A stretch of DNA of 52,517 nucleotides, taken from the NCBI GenBank assembly GCA_020346465.1, contig CP070783.1, positions 1,178,809-1,231,325 of the forward strand. Reading direction: 5' to 3'. The position numbers were made by a program, and so were the translations under genes. Positions 41,142-49,445 of this stretch are shown one piece after another (the first letter of the stretch is position 1; the number at the start of each line of letters is the position of its first letter). The notes below the pieces were generated by a model that saw only the letters and a program-made list of their open reading frames with translations, did no database searches and had not been told where the DNA came from. Source of the DNA: Deltaproteobacteria bacterium. GTDB lineage: Bacteria > Desulfobacterota > Deferrimicrobia > Deferrimicrobiales > Deferrimicrobiaceae.

Positions 41142-41795
41142 TTACCGGATCAGTCTGTCGTCCGAAAGCCTGTCGATCATGGTTTTCACGAAGGCCTGGA
41201 TCAGCTCATACCGGGTGGCGGAAAGCTCCGTGCTGGATCGTCCGGACCAGATCAGTCTCTCGTCGCCGACGCTGTACAGATTCGTTTCGGCGTAGGCAAC
41301 CCCCTCCTGGTCGATGGTGCCCGGCCGATAGATGTGGGTGTAATACGTCCCGTAATAGCCGTAATACCGGGGGACCAAATAGGATCGTCCGGGAACGGTG
41401 GTCTGCACGGTTTCCATATCCACGATTCTCGTCACAATGATGGTGTCCGCCCCGAGGTTCCTGATTTTATCGATGACGGCGTCCTTGTCCGGCATCTCGG
41501 CGTCGGAAATGAACTTATGGCTTGCCACCGCCTCCACCCCGCGCGCCCTCAGGCGGTCCGCGAATTCATCTTCGAAGATCTTCCGGGTGTCCGGCTCCTT
41601 GAATACCCCGAGGACGGCGACCTTCCGGATCGTCCCCCGGAACTGATCATCTTTCCACGCCTCGGTCACCTTCGTCGTGGCGCAGGAGGCAAAGAGGCAA
41701 ACGAAGGCAAGGAGGAACAACCGGGCGGGACGACCAGACCGTCCGGGGAACGCCCTATTCCCCTTGCTTCTCCAGAACCTTCCTGAGTTTTTCAT
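41142..41795 (-). CDS. Lipoprotein of the DUF4136-like type
   Basis: A 217-residue lipoprotein. A long basic n-region (1-24) precedes LFLLAFVCLFASCATT, with the lipidated Cys38. The mature part starts with KVTEAWKDDQFRGTIRKVAVLGV and ends in two helices, similar to small Gram-negative lipoproteins with a beta-alpha fold. Start ATG 41795 is the only suitable one before the lipobox. It overlaps the MORN-protein gene by 41 bases in another frame, so translation of the two is probably coupled. Confidence 0.75.
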   Translation of the reverse strand: MKNSGRFWRSKGNRAFPGRSGRPARLFLLAFVCLFASCATTKVTEAWKDDQFRGTIRKVAVLGVFKEPDTRKIFEDEFADRLRARGVEAVASHKFISDAEMPDKDAVIDKIRNLGADTIIVTRIVDMETVQTTVPGRSYLVPRYYGYYGTYYTHIYRPGTIDQEGVAYAETNLYSVGDERLIWSGRSSTELSATRYELIQAFVKTMIDRLSDDRLIR

Positions 41796-42273
41796 CGATC
41801 CACCGGCTTCCCGGGACCTCCTCGCCGTTGACATATTCCACTTCCGCGATCTTCATCCCGCCCCGGAGCCAGAGCTTCCCCGGTCCGTGGAGGTTCCCCT
41901 CAACGTACGGATATTCGGTGAATATAGCACCGTCCTCGTAGTAGTCAAAACAGACGCCGTGCTTCTTCCCGTTCCGGTATTCCTCTTCCTTGACCAGTCC
42001 CCCGTCCTCTTTCCACTCGCGATATTTCCCCTGCAACCTTCCTTCTTCGTACTCCCCTTCGCTCTTGACCGCGCCGCCCCGGTGCCATTCGAGCCTTCTC
42101 CCGTGCAATTTGCCGTGCACGTACTCCTCCGTCCGGCTTTTCTGGCCGTCCGGGTGCCAGCAGGTGCTCGTCCCGTGCCGGATGAACGCGCCGTGCCCAT
42201 CCCTGTACCCTTCCCTTTCCGCCCGGATCTGCTGGTCGCCGTATCGTTCGATCAACGTCTCGACATCACCCAT
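41755..42273 (-). CDS. MORN/YwqK-like repeat protein
   Basis: A 172-residue protein starting at ATG 42273 behind GAGGAGGCCCCG. It contains about five MORN-variant repeats of the form E-Y-x-G-x-x-H-G-x-x-x-x-(W/Y), such as EEYVHGKLHGRRLEWH, EGEYEEGRLQGKYREW and EYRNGKKHGVCFDYY. It has no signal peptide. YwqK-like proteins have been described as toxin-neutralising or membrane-binding, but no toxin gene is adjacent. A lipoprotein gene overlaps its end by 41 bases. Confidence 0.82.
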   Translation of the reverse strand: MGDVETLIERYGDQQIRAEREGYRDGHGAFIRHGTSTCWHPDGQKSRTEEYVHGKLHGRRLEWHRGGAVKSEGEYEEGRLQGKYREWKEDGGLVKEEEYRNGKKHGVCFDYYEDGAIFTEYPYVEGNLHGPGKLWLRGGMKIAEVEYVNGEEVPGSRWIDEKLRKVLEKQGE

Positions 42274-42334
42274 CGGGGCCTCCTCGAGGCTCACACACGG
42301 AAATGGTCCTATGCCTGACCCTTCCGTGGGGGAT

Positions 42335-42340
42335 ATTATA
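42335..42340 (-). promoter_or_regulatory. Predicted -10 element of the MORN-protein gene
   Basis: Minus strand TATAAT at 42335-42340, 62 bases before the start at 42273, with TTTCCTTCCG close upstream and no clear -35. The same region, in the other direction, must contain the rarA promoter; CTTCCG...CGGAAG flank this hexamer as a dyad. Confidence 0.4.
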
Positions 42341-42362
42341 GCGGAAGGAAACGAGAAGGAAG

Positions 42363-43718
42363 ATGTCCGCCCGCGGCAACCCACCTCCGCTGTTCCCCGG
42401 CCGCCCGGAAGGCGCGCAGGAATCGTCTTCCGGCTCCGCCCCCCTGGCGGACCGGATGCGCCCGAGGACCCTCGCCGGGTTCGTCGGCCAGGAGGCGATC
42501 CTGGGGGAGGGGAAATTCCTCTCCTCCGTCCTCTCTTCGCGCCCGCTTCCTTCCCTCATCTTCTGGGGGCCGCCCGGCTCGGGCAAGACGACGCTCGCCC
42601 GCATCATCGCCGCCGAGACGCAGGCGGTCTTCCTCCCCTATTCGGCGGTCCTCGCGGGCATCAAGGAGATCAAGGAGGCCCTGGCGGAACTCCGGAGGGT
42701 CCGCACCGACAGGGACCGGCCGGCGATCCTGTTCATCGACGAGATCCACCGCTTCAACAAGGCCCAGCAGGACGCCCTTCTTCCCTTCGTGGAGGACGGG
42801 ACCGTCACCCTGTTCGGAACGACGACGGAGAACCCCTCCTTCGAGATCCGGAACGCCCTTTTGTCCCGGTGCCGGGTCCTCGTTCTCGACCCCCTGTCGG
42901 CGAAGGACGTGGAGGCCATCGTTCTGCGCGGGCTTGCGGATCCGGACCGCGGGCTCGGGAAGCCCGGGGAGTTCCTCTCCCCCGAAGCCCTCCGCCATAT
43001 CGTGGAGATTTCCGACGGCGACGCGCGGGTGGCGCTCAACGCGCTGGAAGCGGCCGTCGCGATCGCGGAGCACCGGGGGCTTCCGGCCGTGGACGTGGCG
43101 GTGTCGGAAGAAGCGCTCAGGACAAAGGCCCTCCTCTACGACAAGGACGGGGAGGAGCACTACAACCTCATCTCCGCGTTCCACAAGAGCCTGCGGGGAT
43201 CGGACCCCGACGCGTCCCTGTACTGGCTGGCGAGGATGCTCGCCGCGGGGGAGAACCCGCTCTACATCGCCCGGCGGATGATCCGCTTCGCCTCCGAGGA
43301 CGTGGGGAACGCCGCGCCGGGGGCGCTGTCGGTCACCCTGGCGGCGGCGGAGGCCTACCGGACGCTCGGGAGCCCCGAGGGGGAGCTGGCGCTGGCGCAG
43401 GCGGCGGTCTACCTCGCCACCGCGCCGAAAAGCAACCGGGTGTACGTTGCATTCTCCCGCGCCATGGAGGATGCGAAGTCCCGGGGAAGTCACGCGGTGC
43501 CGGTGCACCTGCGGAACGCCCCGACCCGGCTGATGAGGGAACTCGGCTACGGGAGGAAATACCAGTACCCGCACGATTTCGCGGACGCCTTCGTCCCCGA
43601 GGAGTACTTCCCGGAGACGCTGGGCAGGCGCACCTACTACGAGCCCTCCGAGGCCGGCCACGAGAAGGTCATCGCGATGCGCCTGCAGACGTGGTGGGGC
43701 GCCTTGCGGAAGAAGTGA
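42363..43718 (+). CDS. rarA: Replication-associated recombination protein RarA/MgsA (AAA ATPase)
   Basis: A 451-residue AAA+ ATPase of the RarA/MgsA/WRNIP1 family, which acts at stalled replication forks. Walker A is GPPGSGKT (69-76), Walker B LFIDEIHRFNKAQQDALLP, sensor 1 LFGTTTENPSFE and the helical C-terminal tetramerisation region follows SDGDARVALNAL. ATG 42363 follows AGAAGGAAG. The N-terminal 30 residues are Pro/Gly-rich, as usual. It is divergent from the MORN gene across 89 bases and convergent with the PEGA lipoprotein gene. Confidence 0.95.
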   Translation: MSARGNPPPLFPGRPEGAQESSSGSAPLADRMRPRTLAGFVGQEAILGEGKFLSSVLSSRPLPSLIFWGPPGSGKTTLARIIAAETQAVFLPYSAVLAGIKEIKEALAELRRVRTDRDRPAILFIDEIHRFNKAQQDALLPFVEDGTVTLFGTTTENPSFEIRNALLSRCRVLVLDPLSAKDVEAIVLRGLADPDRGLGKPGEFLSPEALRHIVEISDGDARVALNALEAAVAIAEHRGLPAVDVAVSEEALRTKALLYDKDGEEHYNLISAFHKSLRGSDPDASLYWLARMLAAGENPLYIARRMIRFASEDVGNAAPGALSVTLAAAEAYRTLGSPEGELALAQAAVYLATAPKSNRVYVAFSRAMEDAKSRGSHAVPVHLRNAPTRLMRELGYGRKYQYPHDFADAFVPEEYFPETLGRRTYYEPSEAGHEKVIAMRLQTWWGALRKK

Positions 43719-43736
43719 GCGGCCCTCCCCAGGCGA

Positions 43737-44123
43737 TCAGGACCCTCCCGGGGCGGTGGGAGCATCTCCTTCCACCAGCGTCGTCTCCACCCGCAACAGC
43801 GAGTTCGACACGTAGATCGTGCGGGAATACGTCCCGTACCCCGCCTTCCGGAGTTCCAGCCGGTGCGGTCCGCTTTCCACCTTCAGGTACCGCTCTTCCG
43901 TGAAGTCGGACGCCTTCCCCTGGGAAACCCCGTCCAGGACGACCTCCGCGTCCGGCGGGTTCACCGCGAAGATCAGGCCGCCGACGTTTTCCACGCCGTA
44001 GACCTGCGCCTTGGGATAGCAGCCGCTCCCCAGGGCGAGCCCCCCGCAGGCCAGGAGGCCCAGCAAAACGAGGGCGAGGGCCGCCGCACGGTCCGTGCCG
44101 CCCGCCATGCGAACCCAGCTCAT
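43737..44123 (-). CDS. PEGA-domain lipoprotein or membrane protein
   Basis: A 128-residue protein with an N-terminal hydrophobic stretch (ALALVLLGLLACGGLALGSG) and cysteines at 26 and 35 that could be lipidated. The mature part is one PEGA-type repeat: IFAVNPPDAEVVLDGVSQG followed by SGPHRLELRKAGYGTYSR. PEGA domains occur in secreted and surface proteins. It follows the CsgG-like gene by ten bases. In Neisseria-like operons a DUF4810 gene stands in this place, so a swapped component is possible. Confidence 0.75.
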   Translation of the reverse strand: MSWVRMAGGTDRAAALALVLLGLLACGGLALGSGCYPKAQVYGVENVGGLIFAVNPPDAEVVLDGVSQGKASDFTEERYLKVESGPHRLELRKAGYGTYSRTIYVSNSLLRVETTLVEGDAPTAPGGS

Positions 44124-44133
44124 CCCGTGCCTC

Positions 44134-45117
44134 CTATCTCGCCAGCTTCACGATGTCGTTGACGGCGAATCCCTCGCCGCTCTCCTTCCGGCAAACCGCC
44201 GCGTCTTCCCCGAAAAAGTCCGAGACGACGATCTCCCCCTTCTCCCTGCCGGGCTTCCGCCCGAGGGAGAGTTTCGTGTCGGGATCGATCACTTCGCGCC
44301 CTTCGCCGAAGACCCGGAGCCGGTCCCCTGCGACCAGCCCCGTCTTCCGCCCGGCATTGATGGTGATCTCGTCCCCGTCGACGGCGGCCACCTTTCCGCT
44401 CCACGGAAGCGCCTCCATCCGGCCAATCAGGTTGTCGATGAACTTGGAGATCGCCGCCCGCAGGGCCTTCCCCTCCAGGGTCTCGTCGTATCCCTTGGCG
44501 CCGCCGATCCCCAGGACCTGCGTCGAGCTCTCCTCGTGGACCCCCGTCCCGCTGTCGGCGAAGATGACCTGCCCGGTCGTGGCGTCCACGACCCGGACGT
44601 CGACGGTCGCCTCGGCCGTCTGCGTCTTGCTCGCGCCGACCAGGTAGGTGGCCGACTGCTGCTTGACGCCGAACTGGGAGACCGCCCCCGTCACGATCGC
44701 GTTCAGCCCGAGGACCTCCCCCGACCTGGGCCCCGTCCCCCCGCGGATGACGTCGGACTTCGCCAGGTCCTGCTCGTCGAGGATCAGGTCGAGGTCGGTT
44801 CCCCGCGAGACGAGGATGAAGAGGTCGGACTTCGCCAGTTCCGTCGTCAGGATGTCCTGGACCGCCCCGCCGAGACGGCCGCGGCCGTATGCGCTCTTGT
44901 CCTGGAACCGGATGACCGCCACCCGCTTCTTCGGGCCCCTCGTCACGATGGGGGCCTGCGGTTCGGCCCTCGGCGTCACGGCGGCGGGCGCGGACGGCCG
45001 GTCCGACGGGCCCGTGACGGGAGGCGTGGTGGCGCATGCCGCCAGGATCATGGCGGCCACCCCGGCGATGCCGATCGCTGCCCTCCTCCGGGGTGCCAAC
45101 AGAATGGACCTCTTCAT
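44134..45117 (-). CDS. CsgG/HfaB-family lipoprotein
   Basis: A 327-residue lipoprotein. The signal has LAAC with Cys28, followed by a Pro-rich linker. The CsgG fold is visible from KKRVAVIRFQDKSAYGRG, through LILDEQDLAKSDVI and LNAIVTGAVSQFG, to VDVRVVDATTGQVIFADSG. A C-terminal domain of about 85 residues is added (GKVAAVDGDEITINAGRKTG). Start ATG 45117 overlaps the upstream gene by four bases and has GGAGGCACCAG. CsgG proteins form outer-membrane export or assembly pores; here the partners are a DUF799 and a PEGA protein. Confidence 0.87.
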   Translation of the reverse strand: MKRSILLAPRRRAAIGIAGVAAMILAACATTPPVTGPSDRPSAPAAVTPRAEPQAPIVTRGPKKRVAVIRFQDKSAYGRGRLGGAVQDILTTELAKSDLFILVSRGTDLDLILDEQDLAKSDVIRGGTGPRSGEVLGLNAIVTGAVSQFGVKQQSATYLVGASKTQTAEATVDVRVVDATTGQVIFADSGTGVHEESSTQVLGIGGAKGYDETLEGKALRAAISKFIDNLIGRMEALPWSGKVAAVDGDEITINAGRKTGLVAGDRLRVFGEGREVIDPDTKLSLGRKPGREKGEIVVSDFFGEDAAVCRKESGEGFAVNDIVKLAR

Positions 45118-45818
45118 CTGGTGCCTCCTTCCTCTGCCGGGGTTCCCGCTCCCCGTGTCGTGTCGTCCCGATCCCCCCGGATCTCGAGCCCCTCGAGAAG
45201 TCCACCCGGCAGCTTCCTGGCGATGTTCCTGGCGACCGCCTTCCCGTAAGGCGTCATCGGTGTCAACAGCAGGTTTCCCAGGGCGTTGATTACGATCTCG
45301 GCCCCGATCTCCCGTCCCCCGTGCGGAACGGCCACCTTCGATTGCGTGTCGCTCCCCTCCCACACACGGGTTCCGTTCTTGGCGTACAGCTCGATCGAGG
45401 CGGTGACGGTGACCTTGTTGTACACTCCGGTCGTCGTCTTGTTCCACTCGCCTACTTCCCCGTAGAACACTCCTTCCACACCCAGCTCCCGGCACACGGT
45501 CCCGGGCGTGGTGGATCCGAGCTGCCCCCCGTAACTGATCCCCAGCGTCTCCCGCAGAACCCGGTCGCTTTCCTCCGGCGGCAGGACGTTCCACCCGCGC
45601 TCCCGGATCTCGGTGATGAAGGCAGCCCGGACGATCTCCGGGGCGGAAATGTCGTTGCTGCGGTTCTCCAACGGCGCGACGGCCACTTTCGGCCCGGTCG
45701 CAGCGGGAAGGGGGGGCTCCTCCCGAATCGCGGTCTTCCGACCTCCGCACCCTGCCAAGGACAGGAGCAGAAAGGCACACAGGAGGATGCCCCGCGTTCG
45801 CCTCTTCCCGACCTTCAT
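45114..45818 (-). CDS. DUF799/GNA1162-family lipoprotein
   Basis: A 234-residue lipoprotein with lipobox LAGC (Cys24) after a hydrophobic signal. KVAVAPLENRSNDISAPEIV and the following ERGWNVLPPEESDRVLRETLG fit the GNA1162/DUF799 group, which is structurally like the TolB N-terminal domain and is co-encoded with CsgG in Neisseria. It shares a four-base overlap with the CsgG gene, so the pair is one unit. Function: part of an outer-membrane export or stress module; exact cargo unknown. Confidence 0.8.
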   Translation of the reverse strand: MKVGKRRTRGILLCAFLLLSLAGCGGRKTAIREEPPLPAATGPKVAVAPLENRSNDISAPEIVRAAFITEIRERGWNVLPPEESDRVLRETLGISYGGQLGSTTPGTVCRELGVEGVFYGEVGEWNKTTTGVYNKVTVTASIELYAKNGTRVWEGSDTQSKVAVPHGGREIGAEIVINALGNLLLTPMTPYGKAVARNIARKLPGGLLEGLEIRGDRDDTTRGAGTPAEEGGTR

Positions 45819-45873
45819 CGAAATGAGACGCTCGGCGCCGTCGGCTATTCACCGCCTCCCGGCGCCGGGCCCT

Positions 45874-46065
45874 CTACTCTTTCCAGTGAATGCAGGCGGC
45901 GGGACAGACGTCGATCGCCTCCTGGATCTCCGATTCGCTCGCACCGTTCGCGTCGAAAACCTCCGCCTTGTTGTCGTCATCCATCTGGAATACCGTCGGG
46001 ACGGTGTCCACGCAGACATTGCAGCAGGTGCACTCCTCTTTGTCGACGTAAGGAACTTTCGCCAT
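45874..46065 (-). CDS. Single-cluster 4Fe-4S ferredoxin
   Basis: A 63-residue ferredoxin. The cluster ligands are Cys12, Cys15 and Cys18 in [11 protein letters not shown], plus Cys54 in DVCPAACI. Cys14 and Cys58 are extra. The Asp/Glu-rich surface is typical of soluble electron carriers. ATG 46065 is the only start. A predicted -10 TATAAT lies 38 bases upstream at 46103-46108. It is divergent from the fumarase gene. Confidence 0.9.
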   Translation of the reverse strand: MAKVPYVDKEECTCCNVCVDTVPTVFQMDDDNKAEVFDANGASESEIQEAIDVCPAACIHWKE

Positions 46066-46102
46066 CGGTTGCCTCCCGAAAAGGAATTTGGGCTACCACC
46101 CC

Positions 46103-46108
46103 ATTATA
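46103..46108 (-). promoter_or_regulatory. Predicted -10 element of the ferredoxin gene
   Basis: Minus strand TATAAT at 46103-46108, preceded by TTTTTCCG and lacking a good -35. The TTCCG block resembles the one before the MORN-protein -10 and the region upstream of nadK. Confidence 0.45.
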
Positions 46109-46153
46109 CGGAAAAAGTCCGTTTGCTCCAGAATCAGTATGCCGGAGCCGCTC

Positions 46154-46183
46154 TTGACGGACCTGACCCCGCGGGGATATTGT
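46154..46183 (+). promoter_or_regulatory. Predicted promoter of the fumarase gene
   Basis: Plus strand -35 TTGACG (46154-46159) and a -10 candidate ATATTG or TATTGT (46177-46183) with a 17-18-base spacer, about 40 bases before the start at 46223. No operator is obvious. Confidence 0.45.
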
Positions 46184-46222
46184 GTGTTTCCTGAAGGCAG
46201 AATACGCGCGGAGGGACGAACG

Positions 46223-47839
46223 ATGCCGGAATTCCTGTTCCAGGAGCCGTTCCCGCAGGGGAAAGACGATACGAAATACCGGCTGCTCACCGACAAATAC
46301 GTTTCCGTCTCCCGGTTCAACGGGAACGAGGTCCTGACGGTCGACCCGGAGGGGCTCGCCTACCTGGCCAACCAGGCGTTTCGCGACGTGTCCTTCCTGC
46401 TCCGTCCGGCGCACCTTGCGAAGGTGGCCGCCATCCTCTCCGATCCGGAGGCCCCCCCCAACGATCGCGGCGTCGCCGTGGCCATGCTGCGCAACGCCGA
46501 GGTCTCCGCCCGCTTCGTCCTTCCCTTCTGCCAGGACACGGGGACCGCCACCATCATCGGGAAGAAGGGACAGCAGGTCTGGACGGGGGCACGCGACGAG
46601 GAGCACCTTTCCCGGGGCGTCTACCGGACCTTCACCGAGGAGAACCTGCGGTATTCCCAGACGATCCCTCTTACCATGTACGAGGAGAAGAACTCGGGAA
46701 CGAACCTTCCCGCGCAGATCGACCTCTACGCCACGGAAGGGAAGGAGTACACGTTCCTCTTCGTCGCCAAAGGGGGCGGTTCCGCCAACAAGTCGTATCT
46801 GTTCCAGGAGACGAAGGCCCTCCTTGCCCCCGGCATCCTCGAGGCGTTCCTCGTGGAGAAGATGAAGACCCTCGGGACGGCCGCCTGCCCCCCCTACCAC
46901 CTCGCCTTCGTCGTCGGGGGAACGTCCGCCGAGGCGTGCCTGAAGACGGTGAAGCTGGCCTCCACCGGCTACCTGGACCACCTCCCCACGAAGGGGAACG
47001 ACGGCGGCCAGGCGTTCCGGGACCCGGAGATGGAGGAAAAGATCCTCAACGCCGCGTATCAGTCCGGCTACGGGGCCCAGTTCGGCGGCAAGTACTTCGC
47101 CCTCGACGTGCGGGTCGTCCGCCTGCCTCGTCACGGGGCCTCCTGCCCGGTGGGAATGGGGGTCTCCTGCTCCGCCGACCGGAACATCAAGGCAAAGATC
47201 AACGCGGAAGGGATCTGGCTGGAGGAGATGGAGAGGGACCCGGGCAGGCTGATCCCCGAGAAATACCGGAAGAAGCACGAACACGGGGTCGTGAAGATCG
47301 ACCTGAACCGGCCGATGACGGAGATCCTTGGCGAACTGTCGAAATACCCCGTCACGACGCAGCTCTCCCTCACCGGGACGCTCATCGTCGGACGCGACAT
47401 CGCCCACGCCAGGATCAAGGAGCGGCTGGACCGCGGCGAGGGGATGCCGCAGTACCTGAAGGACCACCCCATCTACTACGCGGGCCCGGCCAAGACCCCC
47501 AAGGGGATGCCGTCGGGCTCCTTCGGGCCGACGACGGCGGGCCGGATGGACTCGTACGTGGATCTGTTCCAGTCCCACGGGGGGTCTCTCGTCATGATCG
47601 CCAAGGGGAACCGGAGCAGGCAGGTGACCGACGCCTGCAGGAAGCACGGCGGCTTCTACCTGGGCTCGATCGGGGGGCCGGCCGCGCTGCTCGCCCAGGA
47701 GAACATCCGGAAGGTGGAGGTGCTCGAGTATCCCGAGCTGGGGATGGAAGCGGTCTGGAGAATCGAGGTCGTCGACTTCCCCGCGTTCATTCTGGTGGAC
47801 GACAAGGGAAACGACTTCTTCCAGCAGATCGGCCGCTGA
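46223..47839 (+). CDS. fum: Class I fumarate hydratase (iron-sulfur)
   Basis: A 538-residue 4Fe-4S fumarase of the E. coli FumA type, interconverting fumarate and malate. The three cluster cysteines fit [10 protein letters not shown] in the N-terminal half and [11 protein letters not shown] in the middle, and the C-terminal beta domain holds the substrate motif [19 protein letters not shown]. Start ATG 46223 has GGAGGGACGAACG ahead; an upstream frame to 46088 crosses the predicted promoter. Class I enzymes are oxygen-labile and common in anaerobes. Confidence 0.94.
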   Translation: MPEFLFQEPFPQGKDDTKYRLLTDKYVSVSRFNGNEVLTVDPEGLAYLANQAFRDVSFLLRPAHLAKVAAILSDPEAPPNDRGVAVAMLRNAEVSARFVLPFCQDTGTATIIGKKGQQVWTGARDEEHLSRGVYRTFTEENLRYSQTIPLTMYEEKNSGTNLPAQIDLYATEGKEYTFLFVAKGGGSANKSYLFQETKALLAPGILEAFLVEKMKTLGTAACPPYHLAFVVGGTSAEACLKTVKLASTGYLDHLPTKGNDGGQAFRDPEMEEKILNAAYQSGYGAQFGGKYFALDVRVVRLPRHGASCPVGMGVSCSADRNIKAKINAEGIWLEEMERDPGRLIPEKYRKKHEHGVVKIDLNRPMTEILGELSKYPVTTQLSLTGTLIVGRDIAHARIKERLDRGEGMPQYLKDHPIYYAGPAKTPKGMPSGSFGPTTAGRMDSYVDLFQSHGGSLVMIAKGNRSRQVTDACRKHGGFYLGSIGGPAALLAQENIRKVEVLEYPELGMEAVWRIEVVDFPAFILVDDKGNDFFQQIGR

Positions 47840-47855
47840 GCGCCGGGAGAGCGGA

Positions 47856-49043
47856 TCACCCTCTCCCTGCTCCGACCGCGTCCGGGCGCCCGCTCCCGCC
47901 CCGCATCTCCGAGATGCCCGCGGCGAAGGTGAGGCAGAGCATGAGAACCCCGATGCCCACCACCCATCGCCACCCCCCGTGGCCGTAGGCGTGCCCGCTG
48001 ACGGTGATCCCGATGGACCCCCCGAGGTAGTAGAAGAGCACGTAGAGGGAGTTGGCGCGTCCCCGTCCGGCCGCAAGCCTCCGGTTCAGCGACCCGGCGG
48101 CGGCGGCGTGAACCGTGAAGAAGCCGGCGCACACGCCCGCCAGGCTTGCCGGAATCGCGATCATCGACGGCAGGAAGGTAAGAAGGATCGCGAGGGCGAA
48201 GAGCGCCGATCCGGCCGCGATCGTCGCCCCGTTGCCGATCCGGTCGCTCAGGTTCCCCGCCAGCGGCCCGACCGCCACGCCCGCGACGTACGAGAGGTAC
48301 ATGAGGGTGATGACCTGCGTGGTGGCGCGGAAGTCCGGCCCCGCGAGATAGAAGGGAAGATAGTTGAAGACGGAGGAAAAGACGAAATACGCGCTGAACG
48401 CGACGAAGTAGATCCGGAGCAGTTCCTTGCGGGACAGGAGGGAAAGGAACCCCGTCTTTCCGGCCCCGGTCTCCGCCTCCCCTTCCGTCCGGGGAAGCCA
48501 GCGGGCGGCGGCCAGGATGGCGGACGCAAGCAGCACGGAGGCGGTCACGAACGCGTACCGCCAATGGAGCGGCGGGTGGATCCATCCTCCCAGGAGCCGC
48601 CCCCCCAGCCCTCCCATCACCGTCGCGGAGACGTACGACCCCATGACGACGTTCAGGCGCTCCTGCGGCAGGCTGCGGACCAGGTACACCACGAGGCACG
48701 TGGTGAGGGAAGGGATGAAGAGTCCCTGCAGGAACCGGGCGCCCACGAGCAGCGGAAGGCTCTCCGTGGCGGCGCAGAACAGGCTGCACCCGATGACCAC
48801 GAAGCCGCCCGTGAACAGGAGGGGGCGCACGGGGAAGGTGTCCACCAGCCGCCCGAACGGGAGGGTGGCCAGTGCGATCCCGAAAATCACGGCGGAGACC
48901 GTGAGCGAAGCGTACGATGCGCTCACCCCGAACTCCGACCGGATCACGGGAAGAACGGGCTGGGTGATGTAGATCGTCAGGAAGGTGGAGGAGACCAGGG
49001 AAAAGACCAGCGCCTGAAGCCCGACGTGCCTGCCCCCGTTCAT
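47856..49043 (-). CDS. MFS transporter (YnfM-like drug/metabolite efflux type)
   Basis: A 395-residue, twelve-helix major facilitator. The first half holds YITQPVLPVIRSEFGVS and the loop motif PFGRLVDTFPVRP (a variant of G-x-L-a-D-r-x-G-r-k). A cytosolic loop lies near 190-210, and LSDRIGNGATI repeats the motif in the second half. YnfM-type exporters fit best. The gene is convergent with fumarase, 16 bases apart, and upstream of nothing else on its strand here. Substrate unknown. Confidence 0.87.
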   Translation of the reverse strand: MNGGRHVGLQALVFSLVSSTFLTIYITQPVLPVIRSEFGVSASYASLTVSAVIFGIALATLPFGRLVDTFPVRPLLFTGGFVVIGCSLFCAATESLPLLVGARFLQGLFIPSLTTCLVVYLVRSLPQERLNVVMGSYVSATVMGGLGGRLLGGWIHPPLHWRYAFVTASVLLASAILAAARWLPRTEGEAETGAGKTGFLSLLSRKELLRIYFVAFSAYFVFSSVFNYLPFYLAGPDFRATTQVITLMYLSYVAGVAVGPLAGNLSDRIGNGATIAAGSALFALAILLTFLPSMIAIPASLAGVCAGFFTVHAAAAGSLNRRLAAGRGRANSLYVLFYYLGGSIGITVSGHAYGHGGWRWVVGIGVLMLCLTFAAGISEMRGGSGRPDAVGAGRG

Positions 49044-49086
49044 CCGTGTTCCTTCCCCGGAAGGTCGACGGTCCGCTTGGCAAACC

Positions 49087-49416
49087 TCACGGCGTCAAGG
49101 CGTTGACCTTCGCGGCCATGATGAAGTCGTTCCGGTGCAGCGCGCGGATCTTGTGCGTCTGGAAGACGACGCCGCAGTACCCCCATCCCACCGTGAGGTC
49201 GGGATGGTGCCCCTCTCCTTCCGCCACCTCCCCGACCTTCCGGGCGAACGCCATCGCCTGCGCGAAGTCCCGGAAGCGGAACGTTCTCCGGATCTTCGTC
49301 GCGCCCTCCTCCAGTTCCCATCCCGGGATTTCCCGGAGCATGCCTTCCGCCTCCTCCCGGGAGAGCGGGGACAGATTTCCCTTACACGGTTCGCACGTTC
49401 TGGACGCCAATCCCAT
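49087..49416 (-). CDS. phhB: Pterin-4a-carbinolamine dehydratase
   Basis: A 109-residue PCD/DCoH protein. The active-site histidines are in AEGEGHHPDLTVGWG, and the conserved Trp-His region THKIRALHRNDF follows. Start ATG 49416 has AAAGGAGGGGGCC ahead. The N-terminal CEPCKGNLSPLSREEAEGML is a typical family opening. It recycles the 4a-carbinolamine of tetrahydropterin hydroxylases; no phenylalanine hydroxylase gene is in the window. Confidence 0.93.
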   Translation of the reverse strand: MGLASRTCEPCKGNLSPLSREEAEGMLREIPGWELEEGATKIRRTFRFRDFAQAMAFARKVGEVAEGEGHHPDLTVGWGYCGVVFQTHKIRALHRNDFIMAAKVNALTP

Positions 49417-49445
49417 GGCCCCCTCCTTTCGCTCCTCCCGGCCCG

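Noticed and set aside
46088-46222. N-terminal extension of fumarase
   Set aside because: It crosses the predicted promoter and lacks family residues, while ATG 46223 has GGAGGG.
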